A DNA stretch of 64,000 bases from the NCBI RefSeq assembly GCF_016711335.1, contig NZ_JADJTF010000004.1, positions 134,327 to 198,326 of the forward strand, written 5' to 3'. Below, piece by piece: positions 50,209 through 59,244 of this stretch. The notes beneath the pieces were generated by a model that was not told the origin of the DNA, did not search any database, and saw only the letters and a program-made list of their open reading frames with translations. The first letter of the stretch is position 1. Each line of letters begins with the position of its first letter. This DNA comes from Thiofilum sp. (GTDB lineage Bacteria > Pseudomonadota > Gammaproteobacteria > Thiotrichales > Thiotrichaceae). A program made the position numbers and the translations under genes.

Positions 50209-50306
50209 AATAATCTACCAAAGCAGCTAGTGCTTCAGCTTGTTAACATCCTTGTTCAAACTAGGCTGAGTATATCATCGAGAGATACATTAAGATAAAA
50301 AAATAG

Positions 50307-51245
50307 TCATTCTAAGGGTTTTAAAAATCCATCAAATACGTAACCGCTCCCGCTTAACCATTCTATTTTCACCCAATGCCCATTCAGACCACTGATAGAG
50401 TCAGCTTTTACTTTGGCAGTTAGGACGTGAACTTTGCCTCTATCGGGCACTGTACCGATTTTTTTACCAGCAACATCGGGCTTATCACGTACCACCAAGA
50501 CAGGTTTGGCAGTGCTTTGATACCAGCCGGTAGCGATGCTAGGGTTTTTAAGGGTAGCAAGCGTTTGAGACAATTGCTGAGTACGTTGCTCAAGCGCTTC
50601 TAAAATACATTGCGTTGTGGCGGGTGCAGTATTAGCGGGTGTTGTGACCTCTAGTTTGCCACATTTGAGATTACGTTGGTCAAGCCATGTGCGTTGCTCG
50701 GTGTCTAACTGCATGTTTTTAGTGGCATCATTATAAGCAGCGGCTAGCGCTTGATAGGTTTGATTCAGTTGTTTTTTAGCGGGGCGCAAGGCGTTATTGA
50801 GGCAGTCCCAATTATTTTCTATACCACAGGCGGCAATATCAGCATTGAGTTGAATAGGTAAGGGAGTAGGTGTAGAGGAGGCAGTATTAGTCGTTGTGTT
50901 GGTAACTTCATTAGGTGCGTAAGAACAAACCGCTACAGCAAAAGTATTATATTCAGGTTTTTGATTGTTCTTGCAACTATCCACGCAAGCATTGGCAAAC
51001 GCAGCAGCGACATAACTAGGGTGATTGGAAAAAGCAAATAAGGCCTGGGCAATAGCGCTAGGTAGTTGGTTGTGCGGGTTAGCACAAGATGGATCGGCTG
51101 ATTTGACGGTTTTACAGGTATCTAAAGCTTGATTGTAGAGCCATGTGCAATAGTCATTAGGTAGAGGTGTGGCGGCGTTAGTAATTACAGGTAGAGCTAA
51201 GCTCAGCATTAATAGTAGCTTTTTAGAATGATGAGGTTGTTTCAT
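50307..51245 (-). CDS. Exported protein with LprI-like (DUF1311) and SH3-like domains
   Basis: The 312-residue protein has a signal peptide (MKQPHHSKKLLLMLSLALPVITNA, cut before ATP). An N-terminal cysteine-rich part (DYCTWLYNQALDTCKT; FANACVDSCKNN) is followed by a T/P linker, then a DUF1311-type domain (CLNNALRPAKKQLNQTYQALAAAYND, then QRTWLDQRNLKCG) as in the lysozyme-inhibitor-like LprI. The last 75 residues (VLVVRDKPDVAGKKIGTV, then HWVKIEWLSGSGYVFDGFL) are a bacterial SH3 domain that may bind cell wall. It probably works in the periplasm on or near peptidoglycan. Confidence 0.75.
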   Translation of the reverse strand: MKQPHHSKKLLLMLSLALPVITNAATPLPNDYCTWLYNQALDTCKTVKSADPSCANPHNQLPSAIAQALFAFSNHPSYVAAAFANACVDSCKNNQKPEYNTFAVAVCSYAPNEVTNTTTNTASSTPTPLPIQLNADIAACGIENNWDCLNNALRPAKKQLNQTYQALAAAYNDATKNMQLDTEQRTWLDQRNLKCGKLEVTTPANTAPATTQCILEALEQRTQQLSQTLATLKNPSIATGWYQSTAKPVLVVRDKPDVAGKKIGTVPDRGKVHVLTAKVKADSISGLNGHWVKIEWLSGSGYVFDGFLKPLE

Positions 51246-51418
51246 ATAGCTATCCCACTGTGAAAATAGATTAGAAAGTTACCTTATTAGTGTAGCGGGT
51301 CTAGTGGTGAGTGAGTATGGTTCTTGGTAATCATTGAGGGGCTGGGTGAAATTTTCCTTATAGGCAGCGCGTAGAAATTTGGCTATATTTGATAGATTAT
51401 TAATCTTAACTTGACATT

Positions 51419-53659
51419 ATGCCAAACGACCGACCGATAGCCCATGTGCGTTTTGATGCCGAGGGAAAGCCAATTGAACATTGGTTAGATGAACACTTAC
51501 AAGCAGTTGCGCAGTTAGCGGCTGACTATGCTACTGATTTTCAAAGTAATGAATGGGCTTATGTAGCGGGGCTTTGGCATGACCTAGGTAAGTATAATCC
51601 TGCTTTTCAAGATTATATTGGGGTAAAAAGTGGCTATAAGCCTGATGCACATATTGAGAAAGTGGGTAAGGTTAATCACTCCGCAGCAGGCGCTCTGTAT
51701 GCGGTTAAACAACATAAGCACTTAGGTTTACCACTCGCCTATTTAATTGCTGGACATCATTCGGGTTTACCTGATTGGTATAAAACGGATGAAGTTGATG
51801 GACGTTCGTTAGCTGAAATTCTCAATGAAACTGAATACTTAGCCAAAGCCTTACAAGTAGGAATCCCTCAACCTATCCTTGATGCAAGTCTGCCTAAAGT
51901 TGCACCTAAAGGAAAACCAGAAGAATGGTCGCTCTGGCTTAGAATGTTATTTTCTAGCCTTGTGGATGCGGATTTTCTGGATACAGAACGTTTTATGCAG
52001 CCAGATCAGTTTGCTAAGCGTGGGCAGTATCCTGATTTAACTTCATTGCTCCTACGTTTTAATGAGCATATGCAGTCTTTTGCTAAACAATCTCGACCTA
52101 GCAAGGTGAATCAGCTACGTACTCAAGTGCTGCTACAGTGTCGAATTGCTGCCCAACAGCCTAGTGGCATTTTTTCTCTCACCGTACCAACAGGCGGTGG
52201 AAAAACTTTATCAGGCATGGCGTTCGCCCTAGAACATGCGGTCAAATATCAAAAAAAGCGTGTTATTTATGCTATTCCTTTTACTAGCATTATTGAGCAG
52301 ACTGCTAGCATTTATCGCTCAATTTTTGGGGAATGTGTTATTGAGCATCATAGTAATTTAGATGTGATTAACCCCGAACGTGAAACTGCACAGAGTCGTT
52401 TAGCATCTGAAAATTGGGATGCACCCATTATAGTCACGACTAATGTGCAATTATTTGAATCCCTATTTGCTAGTCGCACTAGCCGCTGTCGTAAACTGCA
52501 TAATCTAGCCAATAGCGTGATTGTGCTAGATGAAGCGCAACTATTACCGCCTGCATTTCTGAATCCGATTTTAAGTGTGATGAAAAGCTTGGTAGCGCAT
52601 TATGGTGTGACGTTTGTATTATCTACTGCTACACAGCCTGCACTGCAAAGCCTGTATGATCCTTTTAACAAACCTATTTTAAAAGGGTTTGAATCTAATC
52701 AAGTAACTGAAATTATTCCTAATTGTGAGCAGTTATTTAAGGATTTAGAGCGCGTTACAGTAGCGATACCAGATGATCTAAGCCTTGAGCGCAGTTGGGA
52801 GGCTATTGTAGAGGAGGTGATTGAACATGAGACTGTATTGGTGATTGTGAATACTAAAAACCAAGCGGCTGAATTGTGTCGCTTACTTCCTGTTGATACC
52901 TATTACCTCAGTACAAATTTATGCGGGGCGCACCGTTCAGAAAAATTGCAAGCGATTCGAGCCAAACTTAAAGCTAATCAACCGCTGCGCGTGGTGAGTA
53001 CACAATTAATCGAAGCGGGCGTTGATGTTGATTTTCCGGTGGTTTATCGCGCTTTGGCAGGCCTAGATTCAATTGCACAAGCCGCAGGACGTTGTAATCG
53101 TGAAGGGTTATCTGCCAAGGGTAAAGTCGTTGTCTTTGTACCTCCTAATAATCATAAGCTCAAAGGGCATTTGGGCTTATCTGCTAATGTGAGTAAGAGT
53201 TTATTGCCGCTTTTTACGGAGCCACCCTTATATTACCGCCATTTTAAAACGTATTTTGAACACTATTACGCTAAAACCCCATCACGCGATGAGCAAGGTA
53301 TTGAGGAGCTTCTGACTAAAGATGCTCAACAGCTCAAAATCCAATTTCGTACTGCGGCGAGTCGTTTTCGTTTGATTAAAGATGAAGGTTATCCCGTATT
53401 AGTGACTTATGGTGAAGGTGCAAAGTTAATTGAACAGCTCAAAATCTTGGGCGCTTCACGCTGGTTGATGCGTAAATTGCAACGCTATACCGTCACCCTC
53501 CGTGAGCAGGAAAAAAACCGCTTATTAAAAGCAGGTGATATTCGAGAACTCACGGGCTTGGCTGGGGTGTATGAGTTAGTGACGGCAGGGATTTATGACT
53601 CAAAGCTGGGTTTAATGAGTGATCCTTTGCAATTAGATCCTGAGGATTTAGTTTGGTAA
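51419..53659 (+). CDS. cas3: Cas3, type I-C CRISPR helicase-nuclease
   Basis: The 746-residue protein joins an HD nuclease and a superfamily 2 helicase. The HD motif is H54-D55 in GLWHDLGKYNPAF, with NHSAAGALYA and AGHHSGLPDW as further metal ligands. Helicase motifs: SLTVPTGGGKTLSG (Walker A, near residue 258), VIVLDEAQLLPP (motif II), LSTATQPAL (motif III) and QAAGRCNREG (motif VI). Cas3 is recruited by Cascade to degrade target DNA. It is the first gene of a complete I-C operon; the next start lies 23 bases past the stop. Confidence 0.95.
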   Translation: MPNDRPIAHVRFDAEGKPIEHWLDEHLQAVAQLAADYATDFQSNEWAYVAGLWHDLGKYNPAFQDYIGVKSGYKPDAHIEKVGKVNHSAAGALYAVKQHKHLGLPLAYLIAGHHSGLPDWYKTDEVDGRSLAEILNETEYLAKALQVGIPQPILDASLPKVAPKGKPEEWSLWLRMLFSSLVDADFLDTERFMQPDQFAKRGQYPDLTSLLLRFNEHMQSFAKQSRPSKVNQLRTQVLLQCRIAAQQPSGIFSLTVPTGGGKTLSGMAFALEHAVKYQKKRVIYAIPFTSIIEQTASIYRSIFGECVIEHHSNLDVINPERETAQSRLASENWDAPIIVTTNVQLFESLFASRTSRCRKLHNLANSVIVLDEAQLLPPAFLNPILSVMKSLVAHYGVTFVLSTATQPALQSLYDPFNKPILKGFESNQVTEIIPNCEQLFKDLERVTVAIPDDLSLERSWEAIVEEVIEHETVLVIVNTKNQAAELCRLLPVDTYYLSTNLCGAHRSEKLQAIRAKLKANQPLRVVSTQLIEAGVDVDFPVVYRALAGLDSIAQAAGRCNREGLSAKGKVVVFVPPNNHKLKGHLGLSANVSKSLLPLFTEPPLYYRHFKTYFEHYYAKTPSRDEQGIEELLTKDAQQLKIQFRTAASRFRLIKDEGYPVLVTYGEGAKLIEQLKILGASRWLMRKLQRYTVTLREQEKNRLLKAGDIRELTGLAGVYELVTAGIYDSKLGLMSDPLQLDPEDLVW

Positions 53660-53682
53660 TAGTTAATAGGGAGGAGGTGGTC

Positions 53683-54354
53683 ATGAGTTATAGCTTTTGT
53701 TTAGAGGTGTCGGGCGACTTTGCTTGTTTCACTCGTCCTGAAATGAAAGTAGAGCGCGTATCCTATGATGTTATAACCCCTTCAGCCGCTCGTGCGGTGT
53801 TTGAAGCCATTCTTTGGAAGCCTGCGATTCGTTGGCATATACGTAGGATCGAAGTACTCAAACCGATTCGCTGGATGAGTTTGCGGCGTAATGAAGTTGC
53901 CAGTGTAATTCCAGCGGGAGCCGTGAAATCCGCCATGAAGCAGGGTAAGGGGCATTTAGGTTTATACATTGAAGAAGATCGCCAACAACGGGCGGGACTA
54001 TTTTTGCGTGATGTACGTTATCGTTTATATGCTGATTTTGAGTTGCTAAGCCCTGATTCTGATAATACTACCGTCAAATTTGCCGAAATGTTTAAACGTC
54101 GCGCCAGTAAAGGGCAGTGCTTCAATCAGCCCTATTTAGGTACACGCGAATTTTCCTGTGCTTTTCGCTTGGTTGATTCCGATGAGCCTATTGAAAAGCC
54201 TCAAGAGTTAATAGGAAAACGTGAATTAGGTTGGATGTTATACGACATAGATTTTTCCGATATTGAAAATCCTACGCCGCGTTTTTTCCAAGCCACTTTG
54301 CAGGATGGTGTTCTAATAGTGCCTGCTGGAGATAGTGAGGAGATACGCGGATGA
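53683..54354 (+). CDS. cas5: Cas5c (Cas5d), type I-C crRNA-processing RAMP
   Basis: In type I-C systems Cas5 takes the role of Cas6 and cuts the pre-crRNA at the base of the repeat hairpin. From the ATG at 53683 (GGAGG upstream) the product is 223 residues. The N-terminus SYSFCLEVSGDFACFTRPEMKVERVSYDVITPSAARAVFEAI is the family signature. The catalytic Tyr/Lys/His group cannot be placed for sure, though KPIRWMSLRRNEV and the 'CFNQPYLGTREFSCAF' segment are conserved. It overlaps cas8c by four bases. Confidence 0.94.
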   Translation: MSYSFCLEVSGDFACFTRPEMKVERVSYDVITPSAARAVFEAILWKPAIRWHIRRIEVLKPIRWMSLRRNEVASVIPAGAVKSAMKQGKGHLGLYIEEDRQQRAGLFLRDVRYRLYADFELLSPDSDNTTVKFAEMFKRRASKGQCFNQPYLGTREFSCAFRLVDSDEPIEKPQELIGKRELGWMLYDIDFSDIENPTPRFFQATLQDGVLIVPAGDSEEIRG

Positions 54355-56108
54355 TCTTGCAAGCCTTATATGACTATTACCAACGCAAAGCCCAAGATCC
54401 AGAGTCCGCACTAGCTCCGGCTGGCTTTGAATACAAAGAAATTCCTTTCATTTTAGAGCTACGCGAGGATGGTAGCCTAAACCAAATCGAAGATACTCGC
54501 TTCATTGAAAATAAAAAGAAACGGGCGAAAGCCGAGCGAGTAACTCAAGGGGTAAAAAAGACCTCTGGCGTTGCTGCTAATTTACTGTGGGATAATGCCG
54601 AGTATGTATTAGGCGTTGATACCAAAGGCAAACCAGAGCGAGTTAAAGAACAGCAAGCTGCCTTTTTAGAGAAAATCAGAGCTTTGGATTTAGCAGATAA
54701 AGATAAGGGTATTAATGCTGTTATTCAGTTTTTGGAGCAATTAGATCATAGTGTCCTAGCGCAACAGCCACTATGGGAAGAAATAACTAAAACTAACCCT
54801 AATCTTACGTTTCGTTTACAAGGGCAACCCTATTTAGTGTGCCAAAGCCGCTTAGTACAAAATGCGCTATCGAATAGCGCCAATGATGAATCTGCTAAAG
54901 CCACCTGTTTAATCACAGGCGAAACTGCCGAAATTGAACGTTTGCACCCCGCTATTAAAGGCGTATGGGGGGCACAAACAGCAGGGGCGAATATTATTTC
55001 TTTTAATTTAGATGCGTTTACCTCTTACGGTAAAAGTCAAAGTTTTAATGCTCCTGTTAGTAAAGAAGCTGCCTTTGCTTATACCACTGCGCTTAACCAT
55101 TTATTAGGTAAAGATTCTAATCAGCGTATGCAGGTAGGGGATGCCTCAACCGTATTTTGGGCAAGTAAAGAAGATGCTTTAGAAGATAGTTTTGCCGCAA
55201 TTTGGGGGGCTAGCCCTGCGAAAGATGACCCAGATCGAAATACGTCGGCTGTAAAGGCTGTTTACGAAGCAGTAGAAAAATATGGCCGTAAACCTGCTGT
55301 GGGCGAAGAGACTATTTTTTATATTTTGGGTTTAGCGCCTAATGCTGCCCGTATCAGTATTCGTTTTTGGCATGTGGCGACAGTACGTGAGGTGAGTCAG
55401 CGTATTGTAGAGCACTTTAAACTATTGGAAATAGACCGCAGTGAGCGTGATCCTGAGTTTTTACCCTTATGGTTGCTGCTACGTGCAATTGCTTTATTAG
55501 GTAAAACGGAAAATGTACCGCCTAATTTAGCTGGCGAGGTGATGCGTAGTATTTTAGACGGCAGACCTTATCCTGAGACCTTATTGTCATCAGCTATTCG
55601 ACGTATTCGCGCTGAACAACAAGTCACTTATGCGCGTGCCGCACTTATTAAAGCTTATCTCAATCGTCTTACTTCTACGGAGAATCTTACCGTGTCATTA
55701 GATATTGAAAACCCTAATCAGGGTTATCGCCTAGGGCGTTTGTTTGCAGTTTTAGAAAAAATTCAGGAAGAAGCCAATCACGGACTCAATGCGACGATTC
55801 GAGATCGTTATTATGGTGCGGCTTCTGCTACTCCGGTCACTGTGTTCTCTACTTTAATGAAACTTAAAAATCATCATTTAAGCAAAATGGATAATAAGGG
55901 GCGTGTTAATAACCTAGAAAAACTCTTAGGCGAGATTATAAGCGAAATACAGGATTTTCCTAGTCATTTAAGCCTGAAAGATCAAGGACGTTTTGCGATT
56001 GGCTATTATCACCAACGCCAAGATTTTTTCAAAAAGCGCAATAAAACCGAGCCAATGACTACTGCTAATTCAGTTACTACAACAGATAATCAAGGAGATA
56101 CAGAATGA
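54351..56108 (+). CDS. cas8c: Cas8c (Csd1), type I-C Cascade large subunit
   Basis: The 585-residue protein is the large subunit that reads the PAM in type I-C Cascade. The N-terminus ILQALYDYYQRKAQDPESALAPAGFEYKEIPFILELREDGSL is characteristic, as are KGVWGAQTAGANIISFNLDAFTSYGKSQ and FYILGLAPNAARISIRFWHVATVREVSQRI. In I-C systems its C-terminal region is often also made as a separate small subunit (Cas11c) from an internal start; I did not identify that start. It overlaps cas5 and cas7 by four bases each. Confidence 0.95.
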   Translation: MILQALYDYYQRKAQDPESALAPAGFEYKEIPFILELREDGSLNQIEDTRFIENKKKRAKAERVTQGVKKTSGVAANLLWDNAEYVLGVDTKGKPERVKEQQAAFLEKIRALDLADKDKGINAVIQFLEQLDHSVLAQQPLWEEITKTNPNLTFRLQGQPYLVCQSRLVQNALSNSANDESAKATCLITGETAEIERLHPAIKGVWGAQTAGANIISFNLDAFTSYGKSQSFNAPVSKEAAFAYTTALNHLLGKDSNQRMQVGDASTVFWASKEDALEDSFAAIWGASPAKDDPDRNTSAVKAVYEAVEKYGRKPAVGEETIFYILGLAPNAARISIRFWHVATVREVSQRIVEHFKLLEIDRSERDPEFLPLWLLLRAIALLGKTENVPPNLAGEVMRSILDGRPYPETLLSSAIRRIRAEQQVTYARAALIKAYLNRLTSTENLTVSLDIENPNQGYRLGRLFAVLEKIQEEANHGLNATIRDRYYGAASATPVTVFSTLMKLKNHHLSKMDNKGRVNNLEKLLGEIISEIQDFPSHLSLKDQGRFAIGYYHQRQDFFKKRNKTEPMTTANSVTTTDNQGDTE

Positions 56109-56986
56109 GCCTCAATCACCGTTATGACTTTGTTTTATTATTTGATGTAAAAGATGGTAATCCTAATGGTGATCCTGATGCAGGTAATTTGCCACGTGTG
56201 GATGCAGAAACAGGACAAGGCTTAGTAACTGATGTCAGTTTAAAGCGCAAAGTGCGTAACTTCGTCGGTTTATTGCATAATGAGCAAGCACCTTATGAAA
56301 TTTATGTCAAAGAAAAAGCCATTTTAAATAAACAGCATGAAAGAGCCTATCAAGCCATTCCGGGGGGAGCTGAGTTATTAGCAGGTGATGATAAAAAGCG
56401 TAAGGGTGGTGATAAGGTTGAGGAAGCCCGTCAGTGGATGTGTCAAAATTTTTATGATGTGCGTACCTTTGGAGCGGTGATGTCTACGGGCGTGAATTGT
56501 GGTCAAGTACGTGGACCTGTTCAAATCACCTTTGCTCGCTCGATTGATCCAGTAATTGCCTCTGAACATTCTATTACTCGTATGGCAGTGGCTACTGAAA
56601 AAGAGGCAGAAAATCAAGGTGGTGACAATCGCACGATGGGACGTAAATTTACTGTACCCTACGGTTTATATGTGGCGCATGGTTTTGTATCGGCTCATTT
56701 GGCAGATCAAACTGGGTTCTCAGAGGATGACTTAGAACTGTTATGGCAATCACTGTCTCAAATGTTTGAGCATGATCGCTCAGCAGCACGCGGTGAAATG
56801 GCTACACGCGGGCTTTATGTGTTCAAACATGAAGGCAAATTGGGTAATGCACCTGCATATAGTCTATTTGAACGTATTAAGGCAGAAAAACAGGTCGAAG
56901 TACCGCGTAGCTTTGCGGATTATGTAGTGACAGTGGATGAAGCCCATTTACCTAATGGTGTCGAATTACAACGTAGAATAGGGTAG
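56105..56986 (+). CDS. cas7: Cas7c (Csd2), type I-C Cascade backbone
   Basis: The 293-residue RAMP polymerises along the crRNA. The N-terminus HRYDFVLLFDVKDGNPNGDPDAGNLPRVDAETGQGLVTDVSLKRKVRNFV is almost the family consensus, with the glycine-rich DGNPNGDPD loop. TFGAVMSTGVNCGQVRGPVQITFARSIDP is the second conserved block. It overlaps cas8c by four bases and is followed four bases later by cas4. Confidence 0.95.
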   Translation: MSLNHRYDFVLLFDVKDGNPNGDPDAGNLPRVDAETGQGLVTDVSLKRKVRNFVGLLHNEQAPYEIYVKEKAILNKQHERAYQAIPGGAELLAGDDKKRKGGDKVEEARQWMCQNFYDVRTFGAVMSTGVNCGQVRGPVQITFARSIDPVIASEHSITRMAVATEKEAENQGGDNRTMGRKFTVPYGLYVAHGFVSAHLADQTGFSEDDLELLWQSLSQMFEHDRSAARGEMATRGLYVFKHEGKLGNAPAYSLFERIKAEKQVEVPRSFADYVVTVDEAHLPNGVELQRRIG

Positions 56987-56990
56987 TTCT

Positions 56991-57620
56991 ATGTCCGACC
57001 TCTACCTCATTATGCTCTCCGCTTTGCAACACTATAGCTATTGTCCGCGCCAGTGTGCGCTGATCCATCAAGAGCAAATTTTTGAGGATAATGTGTTTAC
57101 CATTCGCGGACATTTAGCCCATGAGCGCGTAGATAGCGGTGAAAGTGGGGTGGAATATGGGCTTAGAGTTGAGCGAGCTTTGCCTTTGTTTAGTGAACGT
57201 TATGGTTTGGTAGGTAAGGCGGATGTGGTGGAGTTTCTCGCCGATGGCACACCCTATCCCATTGAATATAAACAAGGCAAGCGCCAGCAAAAGCTGCATG
57301 ATGAAGTACAGCTCATAGCGCAAGCCTTATGCCTAGAGGAAATGACCGGCAAAACTATTGCCGAGGGTGCTATTTTTCACCATAAAAGTCGGCGACGACG
57401 GGTAGTAGCACTCACGCCTGCCTTACGCGCTCACACTGAGCAATTGATTATTGCGGTGCGTCAATTGCTGCTCTCAGCTCAGATTCCACCACCCACTACG
57501 GAGCGAGCCTTATGTGAAAACTGCTCATTAGTGGAGGCTTGCCAGCCCGATTTAATTGCTTCAGCCAGCGTGATTAAGCGTTTACGCAGTCAGTTGTTTA
57601 GTGTGGAGGATGAGGCGTGA
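56991..57620 (+). CDS. cas4: Cas4, type I-C spacer-acquisition nuclease
   Basis: Cas4 is an iron-sulfur PD-(D/E)XK nuclease that trims prespacers and selects for PAM. The 209-residue protein has C18 (and C22) in HYSYCPRQCALIH and C175, C178 and C184 in CENCSLVEAC as iron-sulfur ligands. The nuclease residues are D and E/K in VGKADVVEF and PIEYKQGK, and the QAxxL helix (VQLIAQALCLEEM) follows. It overlaps cas1 by four bases. Confidence 0.94.
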   Translation: MSDLYLIMLSALQHYSYCPRQCALIHQEQIFEDNVFTIRGHLAHERVDSGESGVEYGLRVERALPLFSERYGLVGKADVVEFLADGTPYPIEYKQGKRQQKLHDEVQLIAQALCLEEMTGKTIAEGAIFHHKSRRRRVVALTPALRAHTEQLIIAVRQLLLSAQIPPPTTERALCENCSLVEACQPDLIASASVIKRLRSQLFSVEDEA

Positions 57621-58651
57621 GACAGCTTCTAAATACCTTATATATTTCCACCGATGAGGCTTATTTGCGCCTAGAAGGTGAGACTTTGGTCATGAGCGTG
57701 GATAAGGTCAAGCGCCATCAAGTCCCATTGCATCACTTGGGTGCAATTGTCTGTTTGGGGCGAGTGGGTATGAGTCCGCAACTCATGGCGCGGTGTATGA
57801 GTGATGGGCGCAGCATTGTGTGGTTGGATGAAAACGGGCGTTTTCAGGCGCGAGTTGAAGGGCCGGTGAATGGTAATATTCTGTTACGTCAAGCTCAATT
57901 TCGTGCAGCGGATCAAGTCGATAAAGCCTTGATGCTGAGTAAGTGTTTTATCGCCGGAAAGCTGCGCAATAGCCGTAATGTATTAATGCGCAGTGCACGG
58001 GATAATCCGAATGAGGTTGAGCGTGAGCAGTTAGCCAAAGCTGCTAAAGCGCTAGCGATTAATTTACGCAATTTAGAACATGCTGAATCGGCGGCCTCGG
58101 TGCTAGGTTTAGAAGGTGATGCGGGGCGGGTTTATTTTGAGCAAATGAATACGATGATTAAGCCCGCGATGCGTAATACTTTTGAGTATAAAGGTCGTAG
58201 TCGTCGCCCTCCCAAAGATAATGTGAATGCGCTAATTTCGTTTTTGTACGCTTTGATTTTAAACGATTGTCGCAGTGCCTTAGAGACGGTGGGTTTAGAT
58301 CCACAACTAGGGTTTTTCCATGAAGTCCGTCCGGGACGACCTTCGCTAGCTTTAGATTTGATGGAGGAGTTTCGGGCGGTGTTGGGAGATCGTTTAGCCC
58401 TGACTTTGATCAATCGTGGGCAATTGCAGCACGGAGATTTTGATTATCGTGAGGGTGGCGCGGTGTATTTGAATGATAAGGGACGACAGACCGTAGTACG
58501 TACTTATCAAGAACGCAAAAAGGAAACCTTGCAACATCCGGTATTAGAAACGGAGGTTGAGATAGGGTTATTGCCTTTATTACAAGCGCGAATGCTGGCG
58601 AGGTATTTGCGTGGGGATGTCGAGACGTATATTCCGTTCTTTAACAAATGA
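57617..58651 (+). CDS. cas1: Cas1, type I-C spacer integrase
   Basis: Cas1 with Cas2 inserts new spacers at the leader end. The 344-residue protein has the I-C type start (RQLLNTLYISTDEAYLRLEGETLVMSV). Metal-binding residues are E in GLEGDAGRVYFEQMN and H and D in LGFFHEVRPGRPSLALDLMEEFR. The C-terminal tail ends RYLRGDVETYIPFFNK, close to the family pattern. The next gene, cas2, lies 82 bases further on. Confidence 0.95.
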   Translation: MRQLLNTLYISTDEAYLRLEGETLVMSVDKVKRHQVPLHHLGAIVCLGRVGMSPQLMARCMSDGRSIVWLDENGRFQARVEGPVNGNILLRQAQFRAADQVDKALMLSKCFIAGKLRNSRNVLMRSARDNPNEVEREQLAKAAKALAINLRNLEHAESAASVLGLEGDAGRVYFEQMNTMIKPAMRNTFEYKGRSRRPPKDNVNALISFLYALILNDCRSALETVGLDPQLGFFHEVRPGRPSLALDLMEEFRAVLGDRLALTLINRGQLQHGDFDYREGGAVYLNDKGRQTVVRTYQERKKETLQHPVLETEVEIGLLPLLQARMLARYLRGDVETYIPFFNK

Positions 58652-58733
58652 GAAGATTGAGGTGAGTTTTTGCCTCGTCCTTATCCTGACAAGGTAGGGG
58701 GATGAGTCCTAAGTCTTACTGAGGAGAGGGGGT

Positions 58734-59024
58734 ATGTTGATTTTGGTGAGTTATGACGTATCAACTGAAACAGCGGCAGGGCGTAAGCGGCTGCGGCGAG
58801 TGGCTAAAGCCTGTAAAAATTATGGGCAACGGGTGCAGAAGTCGGTGTTTGAATGTAAGGTCGATGCGGCGACTTATGAGCTTTTGAAGGATGCGGTATT
58901 AAAGGAAATTAGTTTAACGGAGGATAATTTGCGTATTTATCGTTTAACTGAGCCTTTGAGTAAAAATGTGCAAGAGTTTGGTAAATTTAAAGCGGTAGAC
59001 TTTGATGCACCTTTGATTTTATAG
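58734..59024 (+). CDS. cas2: Cas2, type I-C
   Basis: The 96-residue ferredoxin-fold protein starts MLILVSYDVSTETAAGRKRLRRVAKACKNYGQRVQKSVFECKV, with the family aspartate D8 and the RRVAKxCxxYGxRVQxSVFEC block of the I-C group. Cas2 bridges two Cas1 dimers. GAGG precedes the start. The array leader begins at its stop. Confidence 0.95.
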   Translation: MLILVSYDVSTETAAGRKRLRRVAKACKNYGQRVQKSVFECKVDAATYELLKDAVLKEISLTEDNLRIYRLTEPLSKNVQEFGKFKAVDFDAPLIL

Positions 59025-59244
59025 GTATTTTTGAGGTTTTTTGGTATAATTAGGTAGGTTGTTTGGGGCGCGAACCTAAAGCGATGGTTAAAATCCTTGG
59101 GGTTTCGCGCAATATTTAACTATTTGATTAGTAATGGTTTTTAAAATGTTCACCTGCCGCGAATCTATTTCTATGCTTTCCGCCTTTGTGGTTCGCGTAA
59201 CCCTGTCAAATTTTTCTTGTATTTTAAGCCCTTACCTACGGGCG
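59025..59244 (+). promoter_or_regulatory. Leader of CRISPR array 2
   Basis: This 220-bp stretch lies between cas2 and the first repeat and carries no gene. It has AT-rich blocks and T runs early and a GC-richer part with GCGCGAAC near 59070-59081 and its inverse GTTTCGCGC near 59102. The repeat orientation (ending in GATTGAAAC) and the accumulation of variants at the far end both put the leader here. Confidence 0.75.
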